Shown in pieces: positions 50,421 through 59,840 of a stretch of DNA of 64,000 bases. Made by a program: the position numbers and the translations under genes. The number at the start of each line of letters is the position of its first letter. The first letter of the stretch is position 1. This stretch comes from Pseudomonadota bacterium (lineage in GTDB: Bacteria > Pseudomonadota > Alphaproteobacteria > Rhodospirillales > Magnetospirillaceae): positions 1-64,000 of the forward strand of contig JAFAAW010000052.1 in assembly GCA_023426365.1 (NCBI GenBank), given 5' to 3'. The notes under the pieces are model-generated. The model made no database searches. It saw only the letters and a program-made list of their open reading frames with translations, and was not told the origin of the DNA.

Positions 50421-52037
50421 TCACAAAACGCCCTGGGGGTGTTCCTGCGCCATCTGGGCCGAGGACGGGCGGCCACGCTTGAGCGCCGCCTTCAGCCGGC
50501 CGTCATGGCCGTAAAGGTCGTCGCGGAAATGCACGGTGCCGTCGTCGTCGGCCCAGGCGGTCATGTACATCAGATAGACGGTCAGCGGGCGTTCAAGCTT
50601 CAGCGTCTTGGTGTCGTCGCCGGCGATCAGACTTTCCACCCTTTCCGCCCAGTCCGACGGCACCAGCGCCCGGGCCAGCTCCACCGGCCGCTCCAGGCGG
50701 ACGCAGCCATGCGACAGCGCCCGGAAGATGCGGTCGAAGTACTGCCGCTTGGGCGTGTCGTGCAGATAGATGTCGTCCTGGTTGGACAGGTTGAACTTCA
50801 CCTGGCCCAGGGCGTTGTCCGGGCCGGGGGCCTGACGGATGCGCCAGGGGAACTTGGAATATTTGTTCCAGTCCACGCCCAGGCCCTGCGCCTGGCTGCT
50901 GCCTTCGGGAAAGGCGTCCAGGATCTGCATGTTGTTGTTGGCGAGGTAGCGCGGATCCTTGCGCAGCTTGGGCAGGATCTCCCGGGTGGCGATGGATGGC
51001 GGCACCGTCCAGGTGGGGTTCAGCACCACCGAGGTCATGGTGGTCTGCATGGTCGGCGTCTGGTGCTGGACGTCGCCCACCACCACGCGCATGGCCATGG
51101 TGATCTCGCCGTTGCGCACCAGTTCCAGGTGGGCGGCGGGGATGTTGACGGCGATGTGGGTGGGGTCCAGGGCGCGCGGCATCCAGCGCCAGCGTTCCAT
51201 GTTGGCGGCGATCTGGTGCAGACGTTCCTCGGCGCTGACGTTCAGCGTCGCCAGGGTGGCCTTGCCCACCGTGCCGTCGGGTTCGATGCCGTGCCGGTTC
51301 TGGAACCGCCTGATCGCGGCCGCCAGCGGCGCGTCAAGCAGCTTGCCCTTGTCCAGCTTGGCATCCAGTTCGCCGGTGGCGATCAGGCGCTTGCGGATGG
51401 CCGGAACGCGGTCGTCCTCCATGCCCGGCCGGATGGACGGGCCGTCGGGAATGACGCTCCAGCCGCCCTGGCGGACCAGGGCGCGGTAATTTTCCAGCCC
51501 GCGCTTGAGACGGTGATAGCCGGCATAGGCGGGGGGCAGCACCTCGGCGGCGGCGGTCAGGTCCTTGCCGGCCGCCAGATCGCGCAGGAAACGGGTGGGG
51601 TCCGCGGCGGGGCGGGTTTCCGGCCCCATGCCGCCCACCATCCGGGTGGGCGACACCCGGCCGGTCGCCAGATCGCGGGCAAAGCGCGCCAGCGCGTCGC
51701 TGACGGCAAGGTCGCGCTCCAGTTCCGAACCGGCGGTGGGGGCGCCGTAGGTGTCTGGCGGCAGCCCTTCGCCATGGGCGATGGCCTGGATGTCCCCGAG
51801 CAGCCGTTCCGCGGTGGCCTGGGCGCTCCCGCTCCAGGCCAGCCGGTAGCCGCGCTCGCGATAGAAATCGCGCACCAAAGCGAGGTCGATGGTGCGGTTG
51901 CCCACCTTGATGGTGCCGCCCGCATCCTCGAGCCGGCGCTGCACCTCCACCGGCGTTTCGGCCAGCACGGTGGTGGGGGCGCCGGCGCTGGTCACGGCCA
52001 GGGCCAGGGAAAGCAGGAAAGGCCGGGCGAAGGACAA
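50421..52037 (-). CDS. ldtD: L,D-transpeptidase, YcbB/LdtD type
   Basis: This protein of about 538 residues has a signal peptide (FARPFLLSLALAVTSAGA...). A helical region of about 200 residues follows, then a peptidoglycan-binding domain near residues 240-275 (AAIRRFQNRHGIEPDGTVG). The YkuD catalytic domain (about 290-470) has HDTP and SHGCVRLERP with the active Cys. It makes 3-3 cross-links in peptidoglycan. The start is unclear: TTG at 52037 gives a normal signal peptide; TTG at 52076 adds 13 residues. The DUF882 peptidase lies downstream. Confidence 0.9.
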   Translation of the reverse strand: MSFARPFLLSLALAVTSAGAPTTVLAETPVEVQRRLEDAGGTIKVGNRTIDLALVRDFYRERGYRLAWSGSAQATAERLLGDIQAIAHGEGLPPDTYGAPTAGSELERDLAVSDALARFARDLATGRVSPTRMVGGMGPETRPAADPTRFLRDLAAGKDLTAAAEVLPPAYAGYHRLKRGLENYRALVRQGGWSVIPDGPSIRPGMEDDRVPAIRKRLIATGELDAKLDKGKLLDAPLAAAIRRFQNRHGIEPDGTVGKATLATLNVSAEERLHQIAANMERWRWMPRALDPTHIAVNIPAAHLELVRNGEITMAMRVVVGDVQHQTPTMQTTMTSVVLNPTWTVPPSIATREILPKLRKDPRYLANNNMQILDAFPEGSSQAQGLGVDWNKYSKFPWRIRQAPGPDNALGQVKFNLSNQDDIYLHDTPKRQYFDRIFRALSHGCVRLERPVELARALVPSDWAERVESLIAGDDTKTLKLERPLTVYLMYMTAWADDDGTVHFRDDLYGHDGRLKAALKRGRPSSAQMAQEHPQGVL

Positions 52038-52274
52038 TTGACAAAACCCTAAATTGCCGGACGGGCGCCGAACCAATATAGGCGCCGGTGCCCCAGGCCG
52101 GCGCGCACGATTTCAGGCAGTGGTCGGCCGGCTATTGGGAGCAACACGACCGGGCCATTCCCTTATGGATATCTTGTCCACGCGCCCAGGAGTCAACGGC
52201 AATCAGCGGTCGCGGTGTGGTTGCTGCCACACTGCGGCCTTGCTGCAACACTTCCTGCTCCTCCGGGTAGGGGT

Positions 52275-52694
52275 TTAACCCTGCACCCACGGCAGTCCGG
52301 CGGCCTTCCAGCCGGCGGCGGCGCCGCGATGGCGGCCGGCGTCCAGCGGACCTTCGAAGCCGTCGCTGATGTTGTAGGCGGCGGTGAAGCCCAATTGGGT
52401 CATCAACTCGGCCGCGGCCTTGGACCGCACGCCCGAGCGGCACAGGAACAGCAGCGTGTCGCCCGGCTGCACGCCCTGGCCGCGCAACTGGTCGGCAAAG
52501 GCGTCGTTGCGGGTCATGCCCGGAAAGGTCTGCCACTGCACCAGCAGCGGCTGCTTGCCCAGGCCGCCCAGGTCGGGCACGCCCACATACACCCACTCCG
52601 CCTGGGTGCGGACATCCACCAGCTTGGCATCGGGATCCGCTTGCAGCCGTTCCCACGCCTCGGTGGGGGTGACGTCGCCGGCATAGGTGGTCAT
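52275..52694 (-). CDS. Single-domain rhodanese
   Basis: This 139-residue protein has one rhodanese domain with active-site loop CRSGVRSKAAAE, Cys85. It would transfer sulfur as a persulfide. It is divergently transcribed from cysI across 146 bases and probably works in the same sulfur pathway. It lacks a signal peptide, so it is cytoplasmic. The ATG at 52694 follows AAGGAG. Confidence 0.9.
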   Translation of the reverse strand: MTTYAGDVTPTEAWERLQADPDAKLVDVRTQAEWVYVGVPDLGGLGKQPLLVQWQTFPGMTRNDAFADQLRGQGVQPGDTLLFLCRSGVRSKAAAELMTQLGFTAAYNISDGFEGPLDAGRHRGAAAGWKAAGLPWVQG

Positions 52695-52716
52695 GGCATC
52701 TCCTTTTCACGTAAAA

Positions 52717-52818
52717 TCTAGTGTTCAATGGGTTTATTTTACACAAAAACCTGTTGACTTTCTAGTGTGTCTGGCGTGATTTTGTAGAAAGAAATTTAAC
52801 GCACACCGATGTGGTGTG
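52717..52818. promoter_or_regulatory. Divergent control region between the rhodanese gene and the cys operon
   Basis: TCTAGTGT occurs twice in the same orientation (52717-52724 and 52761-52768). A TTGACT at 52754-52759 could be a -35 for cysI, overlapping the second copy, though no strong -10 is seen. In the cysI leader CACACC (52802-52807) can pair with GGTGTG (52813-52818). The doubled site suggests a shared regulator for sulfur genes; its identity is not clear. Confidence 0.5.
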
Positions 52819-52840
52819 AAATATCGAAGGGGTCTTCCAC

Positions 52841-54913
52841 ATGCTTGATGCCAGCCCGGTCAACGCCAGCCAGCCCGAGCCGTTGGTGCGCCTGAGCGAC
52901 CTGGCCGAATATCGCCAGGGCCTGGACAAGCATCTTGCCGGCGAATGGGATGACGAACGCTGGACCGCCTATCGCGTCCGCTTCGGCGTCTACGGCCAGA
53001 AGCAGCCGGGCGTGCAGATGGTGCGCATCAAAATCCCGGGCGGCATCCTGCCGGTGGCGTGGGCGCGGACCATCGCCCAGGCCAACCGCCGCTTCGCCGT
53101 GGGCGACGCCCATTTCACCACCCGCCAGGACATCCAGATCTATCACGTTCCGCTGGCGCGTTCCGCCGACCTTCTAGAATACCTGTATTCCAACGGCGTG
53201 ACCACCCGTGAAGCCTGCGGCAACACGCTGCGCAACATGAACGCCTGTTCGCTGGCCGGCGCCTGCCCGCGCGAACTGGTGGATGCGGGCCGTGTCGCCG
53301 AACAATTGGCCCGCGCCTGGATCCGCAATCCGCTGGTCCAGCACATGCCGCGCAAGGCCAAGTTCACGGTGTCGGGCTGCGCCACCGATTGCGGCGCCAG
53401 CACCATCCACGACCTGGGCTTCATCGCCGTGGAGCAGGGCGGGCGACAGGGCTTTCGCGTGCTGGCCGGCGGCGGCCTGGGCGGCCAGCCCCGCCCGGCG
53501 GTCGAGGTGCTGCCCTTCGTGACCGAGGACGAACTGCCGACCGTGGTCGAGGCGTTCGCCCGCCTGCACCAGAAATATTCCAACCGCCGCGACCGTTCGC
53601 TGGCCCGCATCAAGTTCGTGGTCAAGCGGTTCGGCGAGGAGAAGTTCGTCAGCCTGTTCCGCGAGGAGTTCGAACGCGTCAAGGGCCTGCCCCAGCGCCC
53701 GTGGCCGGGCTTCCAGTGGCGCACCGCCGCCCAGGCGGCGATCGCCCGCACCCCGGTGGGCGTGGTCGATTCCCATGACGGGTCCAAGGCGGTGGTGGTG
53801 TCGGTGCCGCTGGGCATCGTCTCGTCCGCCCAGTTGGAGCGTCTGGCCGACATCGCCGAACAGGCCGGCGCGCGCGAATTGCGCATCACCCGCGACCAGA
53901 ACGTGGCGTTGCTGGGCGTGGCGGCCGACAAGGTCGGGCTGGTCACCGCCGGCGTCCGCGCCATCGGCTTTGACGTGCCGGCCTCTGCCGAGGACGTGCC
54001 CGACGTGGTGTCGTGCCCCGGCACCACCACCTGCCGCATCGGCATCACCAATTCCCAGACCTTCGCCCGCGAGGCGCTGGCCCAGGCCAATGCCGACCCG
54101 GCCGCCAAGGGGTTGTCGCTGCACGTGTCGGGCTGCCAGAACTCGTGCGGCCTGCATCACGTGGCGGATTTCGGCCTGCACGGCATGGCCAAGAAGATCG
54201 ACGGCCGTTCGGCGCCCCATTACCAGCTGCATTTCGGCGGCGATTTCCGCACCGGCGCCATCGGGCTGGCCGGCCCCATGATCCCCGCCAAGCTGGCCGA
54301 CCGGGCGCTGGCGCTGCTGCGCGCCGCCTATGCGCCGTCGCGTGCCCTGGGCGAAAGCGTGCGCGACTGGGCCGAGCGCCTGGGCAAGGCCGGCATCAAC
54401 GAGGTGCTGGCGCCGCTGGACCCCGCCCAGGCAGAGGCGGTGTTCATCGATTGGGGCGATGCCGACGAGTTCGCCGGCGCGCCGACCACGCGCGGTGAAT
54501 GCGCGGCGCCGTTCGCCATGGACGACCTTTACGCCGACATGGCCGACGACGCCCTGATCAGCCTGGACCGCCGCCTGGCCGTCGGGCAGGTGGACGAGGC
54601 GCGCGCCGCCGGCGCCATCGCCGTGCTGTTCGCCGCCCGCCGCGCGCTGCATGCCCAGGCCATTCCCACCGACGACGACACCACGCTGGAGGCCGCCCTG
54701 GCCTCGGTGCGCGGGGGCTTCGGCGGCGATGCCGACCTTCTGGCGGCCTTTGCCGCCGCCGATGGTGCCAGGACGGGCGAGCTGCCCGTGCTGCGCGAGG
54801 CGGTGGCCTATCTGATCGACACCGTGGCCCGGGTGGTCGACGCCCCGCCGGCCGCCGCCGCCGCGCCGGCCGCCGTGGGCGACCTGTCGGCCATCCTGGG
54901 GATGGGCGAATGA
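52841..54913 (+). CDS. cysI: Sulfite reductase haemoprotein with extra helical C-terminal domain
   Basis: This 690-residue protein has an N-terminal two-repeat nitrite/sulfite reductase core (residues about 15-535). The sirohaem/[4Fe-4S] ligands are Cys392 and Cys398 (CPGTTTC) and Cys432 and Cys436 (CQNSC). It reduces sulfite to sulfide with six electrons. No flavoprotein (CysJ) gene is near, so ferredoxin is a likely donor. The usual length is about 550-570, and the additional 150 residues are mostly helical with an Ala/Pro-rich linker. The neighbours cysH-cysD-cysNC make it sulfite rather than nitrite reductase. The stop overlaps the cysH start (ATGA). Confidence 0.9.
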   Translation: MLDASPVNASQPEPLVRLSDLAEYRQGLDKHLAGEWDDERWTAYRVRFGVYGQKQPGVQMVRIKIPGGILPVAWARTIAQANRRFAVGDAHFTTRQDIQIYHVPLARSADLLEYLYSNGVTTREACGNTLRNMNACSLAGACPRELVDAGRVAEQLARAWIRNPLVQHMPRKAKFTVSGCATDCGASTIHDLGFIAVEQGGRQGFRVLAGGGLGGQPRPAVEVLPFVTEDELPTVVEAFARLHQKYSNRRDRSLARIKFVVKRFGEEKFVSLFREEFERVKGLPQRPWPGFQWRTAAQAAIARTPVGVVDSHDGSKAVVVSVPLGIVSSAQLERLADIAEQAGARELRITRDQNVALLGVAADKVGLVTAGVRAIGFDVPASAEDVPDVVSCPGTTTCRIGITNSQTFAREALAQANADPAAKGLSLHVSGCQNSCGLHHVADFGLHGMAKKIDGRSAPHYQLHFGGDFRTGAIGLAGPMIPAKLADRALALLRAAYAPSRALGESVRDWAERLGKAGINEVLAPLDPAQAEAVFIDWGDADEFAGAPTTRGECAAPFAMDDLYADMADDALISLDRRLAVGQVDEARAAGAIAVLFAARRALHAQAIPTDDDTTLEAALASVRGGFGGDADLLAAFAAADGARTGELPVLREAVAYLIDTVARVVDAPPAAAAAPAAVGDLSAILGMGE

Positions 54914-55584
54914 CCCTTGATCACCTGTCGCGGCTGGAGGGAAGCGCGCTGATCGCCGCCGCCGCCGCGGCCTTTCCCGGCCGGCTGGCGGTCACCTCGT
55001 CCTTCGGCGCCGAATCGGCGGTGCTGCTGGACCTGGTGGCGGGGGTCGATCCCACGCTGCCGGTCATCTTCCTTGATACCGGCGAGCTGTTCGACGAGAC
55101 CCTGGCCTATCGCGACCAGTTGGTGGCGGCCCTGGGCCTGTCCAACGTGATCGCCGTGCGCCCGGCCGAGGAAGACCGCAAGGCGGCCGAGGAGCTGTGG
55201 CAAAGCGACGCCGACCGCTGTTGCGAGCTGCGCAAGGTGCGCCCGCTGGCGCGCGCGGTGGCCGATTATGCCGCCCTGATCGACGGCCGCAAACGCGCCC
55301 ATGGGTTCGAGCGCGACGTCTTGCCGACCGCCCAGCAGGCGGGCGGGGTGGTCAAGATCAGCCCGCTGGCCAATTGGTCGGAACAGCAGATCGAGGCCCA
55401 TTTCGTCGCCCGCAACCTGCCGCGCCATCCGCTGGTGGCGCAGGGCTATCGCTCGATCGGCTGTTGGCCGTGCACCCGCCCCACCAAGCCGGGCGAACCC
55501 GCCCGTGCCGGCCGCTGGGCCGGCAGCGCCAAGACCGAATGCGGCATTCACATCGCGCCCCTGCCGGGGGCCAAGGATCAATGA
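54910..55584 (+). CDS. cysH: APS reductase (iron-sulfur type CysH)
   Basis: This 224-residue protein has paired Cys104-Cys105 (RCCELRKV) and Cys185/Cys188 (GCWPC), which bind a [4Fe-4S] cluster found in APS-using enzymes. Catalytic Cys211 is in TECGIH. It would reduce adenylyl sulfate to sulfite using thioredoxin or glutathione. E. coli-type PAPS reductases lack the cluster cysteines. It is linked by ATGA overlaps to cysI before and cysD after. The presence of an APS kinase domain downstream is therefore not needed for this step. Confidence 0.93.
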   Translation: MTLDHLSRLEGSALIAAAAAAFPGRLAVTSSFGAESAVLLDLVAGVDPTLPVIFLDTGELFDETLAYRDQLVAALGLSNVIAVRPAEEDRKAAEELWQSDADRCCELRKVRPLARAVADYAALIDGRKRAHGFERDVLPTAQQAGGVVKISPLANWSEQQIEAHFVARNLPRHPLVAQGYRSIGCWPCTRPTKPGEPARAGRWAGSAKTECGIHIAPLPGAKDQ

Positions 55585-56387
55585 CTATGAACGATCTTGA
55601 TGTCCTGGAGAGCGAGTCGATCTACATCTTCCGCGAGGCGTTCAACCGCCTCGACAAGATCGCCATGCTGTGGTCGATCGGAAAGGACTCCAACGTGATG
55701 CTGTGGCTGGCGCGCAAGGCCTTTTTCGGCCACGTGCCGTTTCCGGTGCTGCATGTGGACACCAGCTACAAGATCCCCGAGATGATCGAGTTCCGCGACC
55801 GCGTGGCGCGCGAATGGAACCTGCCGCTGATCGTCGGTCAGAATAAGGAGGCGCTGGCCGCCGGCATGAGCCCGGCCCAGGGCCGCGTCAATTGCTGCTC
55901 GGCGCTCAAGACCGAGGGACTCAAGGCGCTGCTGGCCGAACACGGTTTCACCGGCGTGATCGCCGGCATCCGCCGCGACGAGGAAGGCACGCGCGCCAAG
56001 GAGCGTGTGTTCAGCCCGCGCAACGAAACCAACGAGTGGGACTTCAAGGACCAGCCGCCCGAGTTCTGGGGCCAGTTCAAGACCGATTTCGCGCCCGGCA
56101 CCCACCTGCGCATCCACCCGCTGCTGGCGTGGACCGAACTGGACGTGTGGCGCTACATCGCCCGCGAGGGCATCCCGGTGGTGGACCTTTACTTCGCCAG
56201 GAACGGCCGCCGCTACCGCTCGCTCGGCTGCGCGCCGTGCACCGGCTCCATCGAATCCAACGCCTCGACCGTCGAGGAGATCATCGTGGAACTGGAAACC
56301 ACCAAGACGTCCGAGCGCGCAGGCCGCGCCCAGGACAAGGAATCCGAGGACGCCTTCGAGCGGCTGCGCGCCGCCGGCTACATGTAA
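55581..56387 (+). CDS. cysD: Sulfate adenylyltransferase small subunit
   Basis: This 268-residue protein is a PP-loop ATP pyrophosphatase-type subunit, with the loop MLWSIGKDSNVMLWLARK near residues 29-46. The later segments GIRRDEEGTRAKER and RSLGCAPCTGSI are typical of CysD. With CysN it makes APS from sulfate and ATP. The ATG overlaps the cysH stop. It is followed by cysNC after 17 bases. Confidence 0.95.
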   Translation: MTMNDLDVLESESIYIFREAFNRLDKIAMLWSIGKDSNVMLWLARKAFFGHVPFPVLHVDTSYKIPEMIEFRDRVAREWNLPLIVGQNKEALAAGMSPAQGRVNCCSALKTEGLKALLAEHGFTGVIAGIRRDEEGTRAKERVFSPRNETNEWDFKDQPPEFWGQFKTDFAPGTHLRIHPLLAWTELDVWRYIAREGIPVVDLYFARNGRRYRSLGCAPCTGSIESNASTVEEIIVELETTKTSERAGRAQDKESEDAFERLRAAGYM

Positions 56388-56404
56388 GGGTGGAAAAGCG
56401 CATC

Positions 56405-58309
56405 ATGAGCGACATCAGGAATATCGCCCGCACGGACGCCAACGCGTTGCTGCGCAACGACCAGGCCCCCTTGCGCATGGTCGTGGTCGGCCATGTGGAT
56501 CACGGCAAGTCCACCCTGGTCGGCCGCATCCTGCACGAGACCGGCGCTCTGCCCGAAGGCAAGGTCGAATACCTCAAGGAAGTGTGCGACAAGCGCGGCA
56601 TGCCGTTCGAATGGGCCTTCGTGATGGACGCCCTCCAGGCCGAGCGCGACCAGGGCATCACCATCGACACCTCGCAGCTTCGCTTCCATTCCGGCAAGCG
56701 TCCGGTGCTGATCATCGACGCCCCCGGCCACAAGGAATTTCTCAAGAACATGATCACCGGCGCCGCCTCGGCCGAGGCCGCGCTGCTGATCGTGGACGCG
56801 GCCGAAGGTGTGCAGGAGCAGACCCGGCGCCATGGCTATCTGCTGCACCTTCTGGGTCTCAGCCAGATCGCGGTGGTGGTCAACAAGATGGACATGGTGG
56901 ACTGGCGCGAGGAACGCTTCCGCGAGGTGGAGGCGGAAATCCGCGCCTATCTGGCCGGCATCGGCGTCACCCCCACCCATGTCATCCCGGTGTCGGCGCG
57001 CGGCGGCGACAACGTGCGCGAAAACTCGGCCGCCGCCCCGTGGTATCGAGGGGCCACCATCATCGATGCGCTGGACGGTTTCCAGACCGCAGCACCCGCC
57101 ACCGACCTGGACCTGCGCCTGCCGGTGCAGGACGTCTACAAGTTCGATACCCGCCGCATCATCGCCGGGCGCATCGAATCGGGCCGCCTCAAGGTGGGCG
57201 ACCGGCTGGTTTTCGCCCCCAGTGGCAAGGCGGCCAACGTCGCCAGCATCGAGGATTGGGCCGGCGACCACCTCACCTCCGTCTCGGCCGGGGCCGGGCA
57301 GGCGGTGGGCGTGACCCTGGACGAGCCGATCTTCGTCGAACGCGGCCAGGTCGCGCATCTGGGCGATGCCGGCCCGCAGATCGCCTATGCGATCCGCGCC
57401 CGCGTGTTCTGGCTGGGCCGCCAGCCGCTCAAGGTGGCCTCGCGGCTCAAGCTCAAGCTGGCCACCGCCGAATATCCGGTCGAGGTCGCGGCCATCGAGC
57501 GCGTGGTGGATGTGGAGGACCTGAAAAACCACGACGGCGTCGAGGTGGCGCGCAACGCGGTGGCGGAAATCGTGCTGCGCGCGCGCGCGCCCATGGCGGT
57601 GGACGCCTTTGCCGACAATGCCCGCCTGGGCCGCTTCGTGCTGGTGCAGGGCTACGACATCGTCGGCGGCGGCATCGTCGCCAGCGCGGTGGGCGACAGC
57701 GCCAACCTGACCGAGGTGGAACACAAGGTCACCCCGGAGGCCCGGGCGCGGGCCAACGGGCACCAGGGCGGGGTGATCTGGCTGACCGGCCTGTCGGGCG
57801 CGGGCAAATCCACCATCGCCATGGAACTGGAACGCCGCCTGTTCCTGCGCGGCTGGCAGGTGACGGTGCTGGACGGCGACAACGTGCGCACCGGCCTGAA
57901 CGCGGATCTGGGCTTTTCCGAGGCCGACCGGGCCGAGAACATCCGCCGGGTGGGCGAGGTGACCCATCTGTTCGCCCAGGCCGGCATGCTGGTGATCGCT
58001 TCGTTCATCAGCCCCTATCGCGCCGACCGCGAGCGGGTGCGCGCCATCAATCCCGCGGCGTTCCACGAAATCCATGTCGCCACCGAGCTGGAGGAATGCG
58101 AACGGCGCGATCCCAAGGGCCTGTACAAGAAGGCGCGCGCCGGCGAGATCCCCGACTTCACCGGCATCTCCGCCCCCTACGAGGCGCCCGAGGCCCCCGG
58201 CCTGCGCCTGCGCACCGCCGGCCGCACGGTGGACGAGGCGGTGGCCGAGCTGCAAGCCTATGTGGAGCGCGAGCTGGGCCTGTCCAGCCGCGAGCGCGCG
58301 GCGGGTTGA
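56405..58309 (+). CDS. cysNC: CysNC: sulfate adenylyltransferase GTPase subunit fused to APS kinase
   Basis: This 634-residue fusion has a CysN part (about residues 1-445) with GTPase motifs GHVDHGKS, DAPGHKEF and NKMD and two beta-barrel domains. The CysC part (about 455-634) has the P-loop GLSGAGKS (residues 462-469) and IASFISPYRADR. CysN uses GTP hydrolysis to drive APS formation with CysD; CysC phosphorylates APS to PAPS. The fusion is common in alphaproteobacteria and in NodQ. Because CysH here is an APS reductase, the PAPS is probably for sulfotransferases or is a side branch. Confidence 0.95.
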   Translation: MSDIRNIARTDANALLRNDQAPLRMVVVGHVDHGKSTLVGRILHETGALPEGKVEYLKEVCDKRGMPFEWAFVMDALQAERDQGITIDTSQLRFHSGKRPVLIIDAPGHKEFLKNMITGAASAEAALLIVDAAEGVQEQTRRHGYLLHLLGLSQIAVVVNKMDMVDWREERFREVEAEIRAYLAGIGVTPTHVIPVSARGGDNVRENSAAAPWYRGATIIDALDGFQTAAPATDLDLRLPVQDVYKFDTRRIIAGRIESGRLKVGDRLVFAPSGKAANVASIEDWAGDHLTSVSAGAGQAVGVTLDEPIFVERGQVAHLGDAGPQIAYAIRARVFWLGRQPLKVASRLKLKLATAEYPVEVAAIERVVDVEDLKNHDGVEVARNAVAEIVLRARAPMAVDAFADNARLGRFVLVQGYDIVGGGIVASAVGDSANLTEVEHKVTPEARARANGHQGGVIWLTGLSGAGKSTIAMELERRLFLRGWQVTVLDGDNVRTGLNADLGFSEADRAENIRRVGEVTHLFAQAGMLVIASFISPYRADRERVRAINPAAFHEIHVATELEECERRDPKGLYKKARAGEIPDFTGISAPYEAPEAPGLRLRTAGRTVDEAVAELQAYVERELGLSSRERAAG

Positions 58310-58366
58310 CCTTTCATGTGAGCCTCCGCGTTGCTACCTTTAGGGCCGGCCAACGCGGAGGACCCC

Positions 58367-59743
58367 ATGACCTATGATTTCGACCTGATCACCCTGGGTG
58401 CCGGTTCGGGCGGCGTGCGCGCCTCGCGATTGGCGGCGCAACTGGGCCAGCGGGTGGCGGTGGTCGAGGAATCCCGCGTCGGCGGCACCTGCGTCATGCG
58501 CGGCTGCGTGCCCAAGAAACTGCTGGTCCAGGGTGCCCATTTCGCCGAGGACATCGCCGATGCCGAAGGCTTCGGCTGGAGCTTCGACTCCGTCTCGTTC
58601 GACTGGGCGCGCCTGATCGCCGCCAAGAATGCCGAACTGCACCGGCTCGAGGCCGTCTATAACCGCATCCTGCGGGACAACGGCGTCACCCTGCTGGCCG
58701 GGCGCGGCGTGGTGGTCGATCCCCACACCGTCGAGGTGGCGGGCACCCGCCATACCGCCAAGCGCATCCTGATCGCCACCGGCGGCCGCCCGTCGCTGCC
58801 CGAGGTGCCGGGCATCCAATATGCCATCACCTCGAACGAGGCGCTGGACCTGATGCAATTGCCGTCGCGCATGGTGATCGTCGGCGCCGGCTACATCGCC
58901 GTGGAATTCGCCGGCATCTTCAACGCGCTGGGCGTCAAGGTCACCCAGATCCTGCGCGGCGACACCGTGCTGCGCGGCTTCGACCAGGATGTGCGCGCCG
59001 CCCTGGCCGAGGAGATGGCCAGGAAGGGCGTGGACCTGCGCTGCGAGACGGTCGTCAAGTCCATCGAGAAGGCGGCGGGCGGCTATTCGCTGCGCCTGTC
59101 GGGCGACGAGACCCTGGAAACCGATCTGGTCATGTACGCCACCGGCCGCCGCCCCAACACCGACGGCCTGGGGCTGGAGGCGGCGGGCGTTCGCCTGAAC
59201 AAGGCTGGCGCCGTCGAGGTGGACGAATACTCGCGCACCAACGTCGAATCCATCCTGGCCATCGGCGACGTCACCGACCGCATGAACCTGACGCCGGTGG
59301 CCCTGGCCGAGGCGCGCGCCCTGGTCAACACCCTGTACCTGGAGCGCCCGACCAAGCCCGATTACGACAACGTGCCCACCGCCGTGTTCTCCATGCCGCC
59401 CATCGGCACCGTGGGGCTGACCGAGGATCAGGCGCGCGAGCGGTGCGGCTGCGGCCTCGACGTCTACCTGTCCCGCTTCAAGCCCATGCGCAACACGCTG
59501 TCGGGCCGCGACGAGCGCACCATGATGAAGCTGATCGTCGAACGCGCCACCGACCGCGTGCTGGGCCTGCACGTGGTGGGGGCCGATGCCCCCGAAATGG
59601 TGCAGGGCTTCGCGGTCGCGCTGAAATGCGGGGTGACCAAGGCCCAACTGGACTCCACCATCGGCATCCACCCGACGGCGGCCGAGGAATTGGTCACCAT
59701 GCGCGAGCGCCGCCCCGACCCCAGCCCCGAATGCCAGGACTGA
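58367..59743 (+). CDS. gor: Glutathione-disulfide reductase
   Basis: This 458-residue FAD-dependent disulfide oxidoreductase has GAGSGGVRAS at the N-terminus for FAD binding. The redox-active disulfide is in GGTCVMRGCVPKK, an NADPH-type Rossmann motif GAGYIAVEFAG lies near residue 175, and the catalytic His is in IGIHPTAAEE near the end. It regenerates glutathione with NADPH, which supports the APS reductase upstream. It is 57 bases after cysNC with a GGAGG site and may belong to the same transcript. Mycothione or trypanothione reductase is unlikely. Confidence 0.93.
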   Translation: MTYDFDLITLGAGSGGVRASRLAAQLGQRVAVVEESRVGGTCVMRGCVPKKLLVQGAHFAEDIADAEGFGWSFDSVSFDWARLIAAKNAELHRLEAVYNRILRDNGVTLLAGRGVVVDPHTVEVAGTRHTAKRILIATGGRPSLPEVPGIQYAITSNEALDLMQLPSRMVIVGAGYIAVEFAGIFNALGVKVTQILRGDTVLRGFDQDVRAALAEEMARKGVDLRCETVVKSIEKAAGGYSLRLSGDETLETDLVMYATGRRPNTDGLGLEAAGVRLNKAGAVEVDEYSRTNVESILAIGDVTDRMNLTPVALAEARALVNTLYLERPTKPDYDNVPTAVFSMPPIGTVGLTEDQARERCGCGLDVYLSRFKPMRNTLSGRDERTMMKLIVERATDRVLGLHVVGADAPEMVQGFAVALKCGVTKAQLDSTIGIHPTAAEELVTMRERRPDPSPECQD

Positions 59744-59840
59744 GCGGTCCCCACGCGCTGGGGGCGGATCGCCGGGCGCCAGGAACAAGGCGGTCGTCTT
59801 GGGGTTGATGCCAGGGCAAGACATGGCATCGGGAGGTCCC

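Noticed and set aside
52054..52278. Small plus-strand frame of 74 codons between ldtD and the rhodanese gene
   Set aside because: No ribosome site, odd composition and no family resemblance.
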